From an uncultured Eubacteriales bacterium (GTDB lineage Bacteria; Bacillota; Clostridia; Oscillospirales; Oscillospiraceae): 6,478 nt of DNA. The position numbers and the translations under genes are program-made. The notes beneath the pieces are model-generated. The model had not been told where the DNA came from and did not search any database. It saw only the letters and a list, made by a program, of their open reading frames with translations. Location of the stretch: assembly GCA_900321335.1 (NCBI GenBank), contig ONVR01000166.1:1-6478 (forward strand), read 5' to 3'. Position 1 is the stretch's first letter, and every line of letters starts with the position of its first letter. Below are positions 4,672 through 6,478 of the stretch, piece by piece.

Positions 4672-5442
4672 ATGGCATTTACCACCATCGCGGTGGCCGG
4701 AAAGGGCGGGACCGGAAAAACGACCCTTTGCGGCTTTTTGATCGATTATCTATGCAAGAAGGGGAAAGGGCCCATCCTGGCTGTGGATGCCGACGCCAAC
4801 TCCAACCTCAACGAGGTCCTCGGCGTGGAAGAGCCCGTTTCTCTGGGAGATATCCGGGAGGAGATCGCCCATGCGGAGCTGGAGGAGGTCAGCCCCATTC
4901 CCGCGGGAATGAGCAAGCAGGACTATATGGACTGGAAGTTCAACAGCGCCCTGATCGAGGAGGACGACTATGACATGCTCGTCATGGGGCGGACCCAGGG
5001 CAAGGGCTGCTACTGCTTTGTCAACGGCCTGCTTCAGAGCCAGCTGCAGAAGATCTCCAAGGGATACCGTTACATCGTTGTGGACAACGAGGCCGGTATG
5101 GAGCATATCAGCCGGGGCACACTGCCCAGCGTGGATATCATCCTTCTGGTTTCCGATTGCTCCCGAAGAGGCATCCAGGCCGTCGGCCGGATCGCCAAAA
5201 TGATCCAGGATCTGGATCTCAAGCCCAAGACTGTCAAGCTGATCGTCAACCGGGCCCCCAACGGGGAGCTCAACGCCGGCGTTCTGGAGGAGATCAAGCT
5301 CCAGGAGCTGGATCTGCTGGGCGTGGTACCCCAGGACGAAAACATCTACGAGTACGACTGCGAGGGCAAGCCCACCAGCACCATCCCCGAAAGCAGCCCC
5401 TCCCGGGCGGCCTTTGACAAACTTATTGCGGAATTAATTTAA
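4672..5442 (+). CDS. cooC: CODH nickel-insertion accessory ATPase CooC
   Basis: A 256-aa MinD/SIMIBI-type P-loop ATPase. CooC dimerises with ATP and helps insert nickel into the C-cluster of CO dehydrogenase. The deviant Walker A is GKGGTGKTT (10-18), with signature Lys11 and catalytic Lys16. Asp39 in VDADANSNL is the next nucleotide motif, and Asp138 in YIVVDNEAG is the Walker B aspartate. The metal-binding Cys-X-Cys of CooC is present as Cys113-Tyr-Cys115, matching the position known from Carboxydothermus CooC1. The start at 4672 follows AGGAGG by six bases and puts the P-loop at the normal N-terminal place. The frame is also open upstream, with an ATG at 4594 that would add 26 residues, but that ATG lacks a ribosome site. 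It sits directly before cooS, its expected target. Confidence 0.95.
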   Translation: MAFTTIAVAGKGGTGKTTLCGFLIDYLCKKGKGPILAVDADANSNLNEVLGVEEPVSLGDIREEIAHAELEEVSPIPAGMSKQDYMDWKFNSALIEEDDYDMLVMGRTQGKGCYCFVNGLLQSQLQKISKGYRYIVVDNEAGMEHISRGTLPSVDIILLVSDCSRRGIQAVGRIAKMIQDLDLKPKTVKLIVNRAPNGELNAGVLEEIKLQELDLLGVVPQDENIYEYDCEGKPTSTIPESSPSRAAFDKLIAELI

Positions 5443-5443
5443 T
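5414..5443 (+). promoter_or_regulatory. Probable internal promoter of cooS
   Basis: A perfect TTGACA (5414-5419) inside the end of cooC is followed after 18 bases by TTTAAT (5438-5443, 5 of 6). The start would be near 5450, about 58 bases before the cooS start. It would allow the abundant enzyme to be made in excess over CooC. Confidence 0.55.
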
Positions 5444-5459
5444 TCAAATTAAGTTAATT
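5432..5459. promoter_or_regulatory. AT-only 28-bp dyad over the cooS promoter, candidate operator
   Basis: Bases 5432-5444 pair with 5447-5459 around a CA centre; 12 of 13 positions are complementary and one is T-G. It contains the cooC stop codon and covers the -10 and likely start of the internal cooS promoter. As RNA the hairpin would be weak, with no GC and no following U tract, so a DNA-binding site is more likely than a terminator. The regulator is not identifiable. Confidence 0.4.
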
Positions 5460-5507
5460 ATAAACAGCACATCTTATTATCTCTTGAAATGAAAGGGGAA
5501 AAACAAG

Positions 5508-6478
5508 TTGAGTGAACTGACAAAATTCGTAACGACAACAGTTGAGCAGATGGAAGCTGACACTGCCCGGCTGCACGAGACTGCCGTTCAGGTCGGAATC
5601 GACACCTGGCAGGACCGTGTCAAGAACCAGACGCCCCACTGCGGCTTCGGCGAGAAGGGTATCTGCTGCCGTATCTGCACCATGGGTCCCTGCCGCATTA
5701 CGCCCAAGGCCCCCAAGGGCATCTGCGGCGCCACGGCTCACACCATCGCCGGCAGAAACTATCTGAGAATGGCCGCCGCCGGCGCTGCCGCTCACTCCGA
5801 CCACGGCCGCGAGTGCGTGCAGAAGCTGCTGGACTCCGCGCCCGACGGCAACTACAAGATCAACGATGAGAAGAAGCTGCTCAAGGTCGCCCAGGAATGG
5901 GGCGTTGAGACCGAGGGCAGAGACATCTACGACATCGGCCACGAGGTGGCGCTGCTGGGCCTGCAGGAGTACGGCAAGCTCCAGGGCGACTCCCGTTTCC
6001 TTGCCCGGGCAAACCCCGAGCGTCAGCAGGTCTGGCATGACCAGGACGTGGCGCCCGGCGCCATCGACAAGGAAGTCGTCAGAGCACTCCATATGACCCA
6101 CATCGGATGTACGGCTGAGCCCGAGGCTCTTGTCCGGGCCGCTCTGCGTACCGGCATGGCGGACGGCTGGGGCGGCTCCATGGCCGGCACCGAGTTCTCC
6201 GATATCATGTACGGCACCCCCATGCCCAAGGAGACCGAGGGCAACCTGGGCGTTCTGGAGAAGGATATGGTCAACGTGATCTGCCACGGCCACGACCCCG
6301 CCGTCTCCGAGATGATCGTCCGGGCCTCTGAGGATCCCGAGCTCATCGCCCTTGCCAGAGCCGAGGGCGCCAAGGGCATCAACGTGGTTGGCCTGTGCTG
6401 CACCGCAAACGAGATGGCCATGCGCCACGGCGTCAGAATGGTGGGCAACTTCCTGCAGCAGGAAAACGCCATCCTCAC
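5508..6478 (+). CDS. cooS: Anaerobic (nickel) CO dehydrogenase catalytic subunit, N-terminal half
   Basis: CooS/AcsA-type CODH interconverts CO and CO2 at a Ni-Fe-S C-cluster in a homodimer. The first 323 residues are present; the family is about 630-670 aa, so the gene continues past the window. The cysteine cluster region reads CGFGEKGICCRICTMGPC: Cys45 and Cys53 fit the shared D-cluster, and Cys54, Cys57, Cys62 and Cys73 fit the B-cluster. His260 and His262 in CHGHDP match the conserved C-cluster histidine region, and Cys297/Cys298 in GLCCTANE match the first C-cluster cysteine. The remaining C-cluster cysteines should lie beyond the edge. The start is TTG, chosen because AAAGGGG (5492-5498) lies nine bases before it and SELTKF follows in frame; the first ATG (5550) has no ribosome site. 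No cooF or acetyl-CoA synthase gene is visible, so respiratory and Wood-Ljungdahl roles cannot be separated. Confidence 0.96.
   Translation, partial: MSELTKFVTTTVEQMEADTARLHETAVQVGIDTWQDRVKNQTPHCGFGEKGICCRICTMGPCRITPKAPKGICGATAHTIAGRNYLRMAAAGAAAHSDHGRECVQKLLDSAPDGNYKINDEKKLLKVAQEWGVETEGRDIYDIGHEVALLGLQEYGKLQGDSRFLARANPERQQVWHDQDVAPGAIDKEVVRALHMTHIGCTAEPEALVRAALRTGMADGWGGSMAGTEFSDIMYGTPMPKETEGNLGVLEKDMVNVICHGHDPAVSEMIVRASEDPELIALARAEGAKGINVVGLCCTANEMAMRHGVRMVGNFLQQENAIL

Noticed and set aside
5454..6428. Minus-strand frame of 324 codons opposite cooS
   Set aside because: Antisense shadow caused by GC-rich third positions; the plus strand encodes CODH with all expected cysteine motifs.
1..6478. 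tRNA, rRNA, CRISPR array, insertion sequence or attachment site
   Set aside because: No cloverleaf, regular repeat-spacer pattern, transposase or terminal inverted repeat pair was found by reading either strand.

Overview
The window looks like chromosomal DNA of an anaerobic, GC-rich Firmicute. The best guess is a Clostridia/Oscillospiraceae-type gut bacterium. This rests on the GC-rich codon third positions, strong GGAGG ribosome sites, AT-rich regulatory islands between genes, and the content: an oxygen-sensitive nickel CO dehydrogenase, a clostridial-style ABC-F protein and UppP. The taxon is inferred from gene style only.

Left part (1-3060): a hairpin-rich non-coding stretch (1-156) leads to a promoter and a complete ABC-F ATPase gene (228-1835, +) closed by a perfect 11-bp stem terminator. 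Next is uppP (1932-2744, +), the undecaprenyl-diphosphate phosphatase of cell-wall lipid recycling. It converges on a small one-pass membrane/coiled-coil gene (2779-3003, -). The small gene sits between two symmetric A7-stem-T7 terminators. The ABC-F protein has one ATP site with all the motifs checked here intact, and one site degraded in all three.

Right part (3106-6478): this is a carbon monoxide dehydrogenase (CODH) locus with nickel-handling genes. A CsoR-type metal-sensor repressor (3106-3462, -) is divergent from a tightly packed three-gene unit (+). That unit encodes a 106-aa protein with a 12-His N-terminus, a 61-aa CooT nickel-binding protein, and an unrecognised acidic 74-aa protein. 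The junctions are a 1-nt overlap and a 1-nt gap, so translation is probably coupled. After two candidate promoters and a structured leader come cooC (4672-5442), the nickel-insertion ATPase, and the first half of cooS (from a TTG start at 5508), the catalytic subunit, which runs off the window.

Working model (inference): the His-rich protein and CooT hold and pass nickel, CooC uses ATP to help insert it into the C-cluster of CooS, and the CsoR-like protein controls the first operon in response to metal. The arrangement resembles the Rhodospirillum rubrum cooC-cooT-cooJ accessory set. Here, however, the His-rich protein carries its histidines at the N-terminus and is not recognisably CooJ. Points most worth checking are the metal specificity of the regulator, the leader of cooC (one anti-Shine-Dalgarno facing three GGAGG copies), the AT dyad over a probable cooS promoter, and the paired motif loss in the ABC-F protein.
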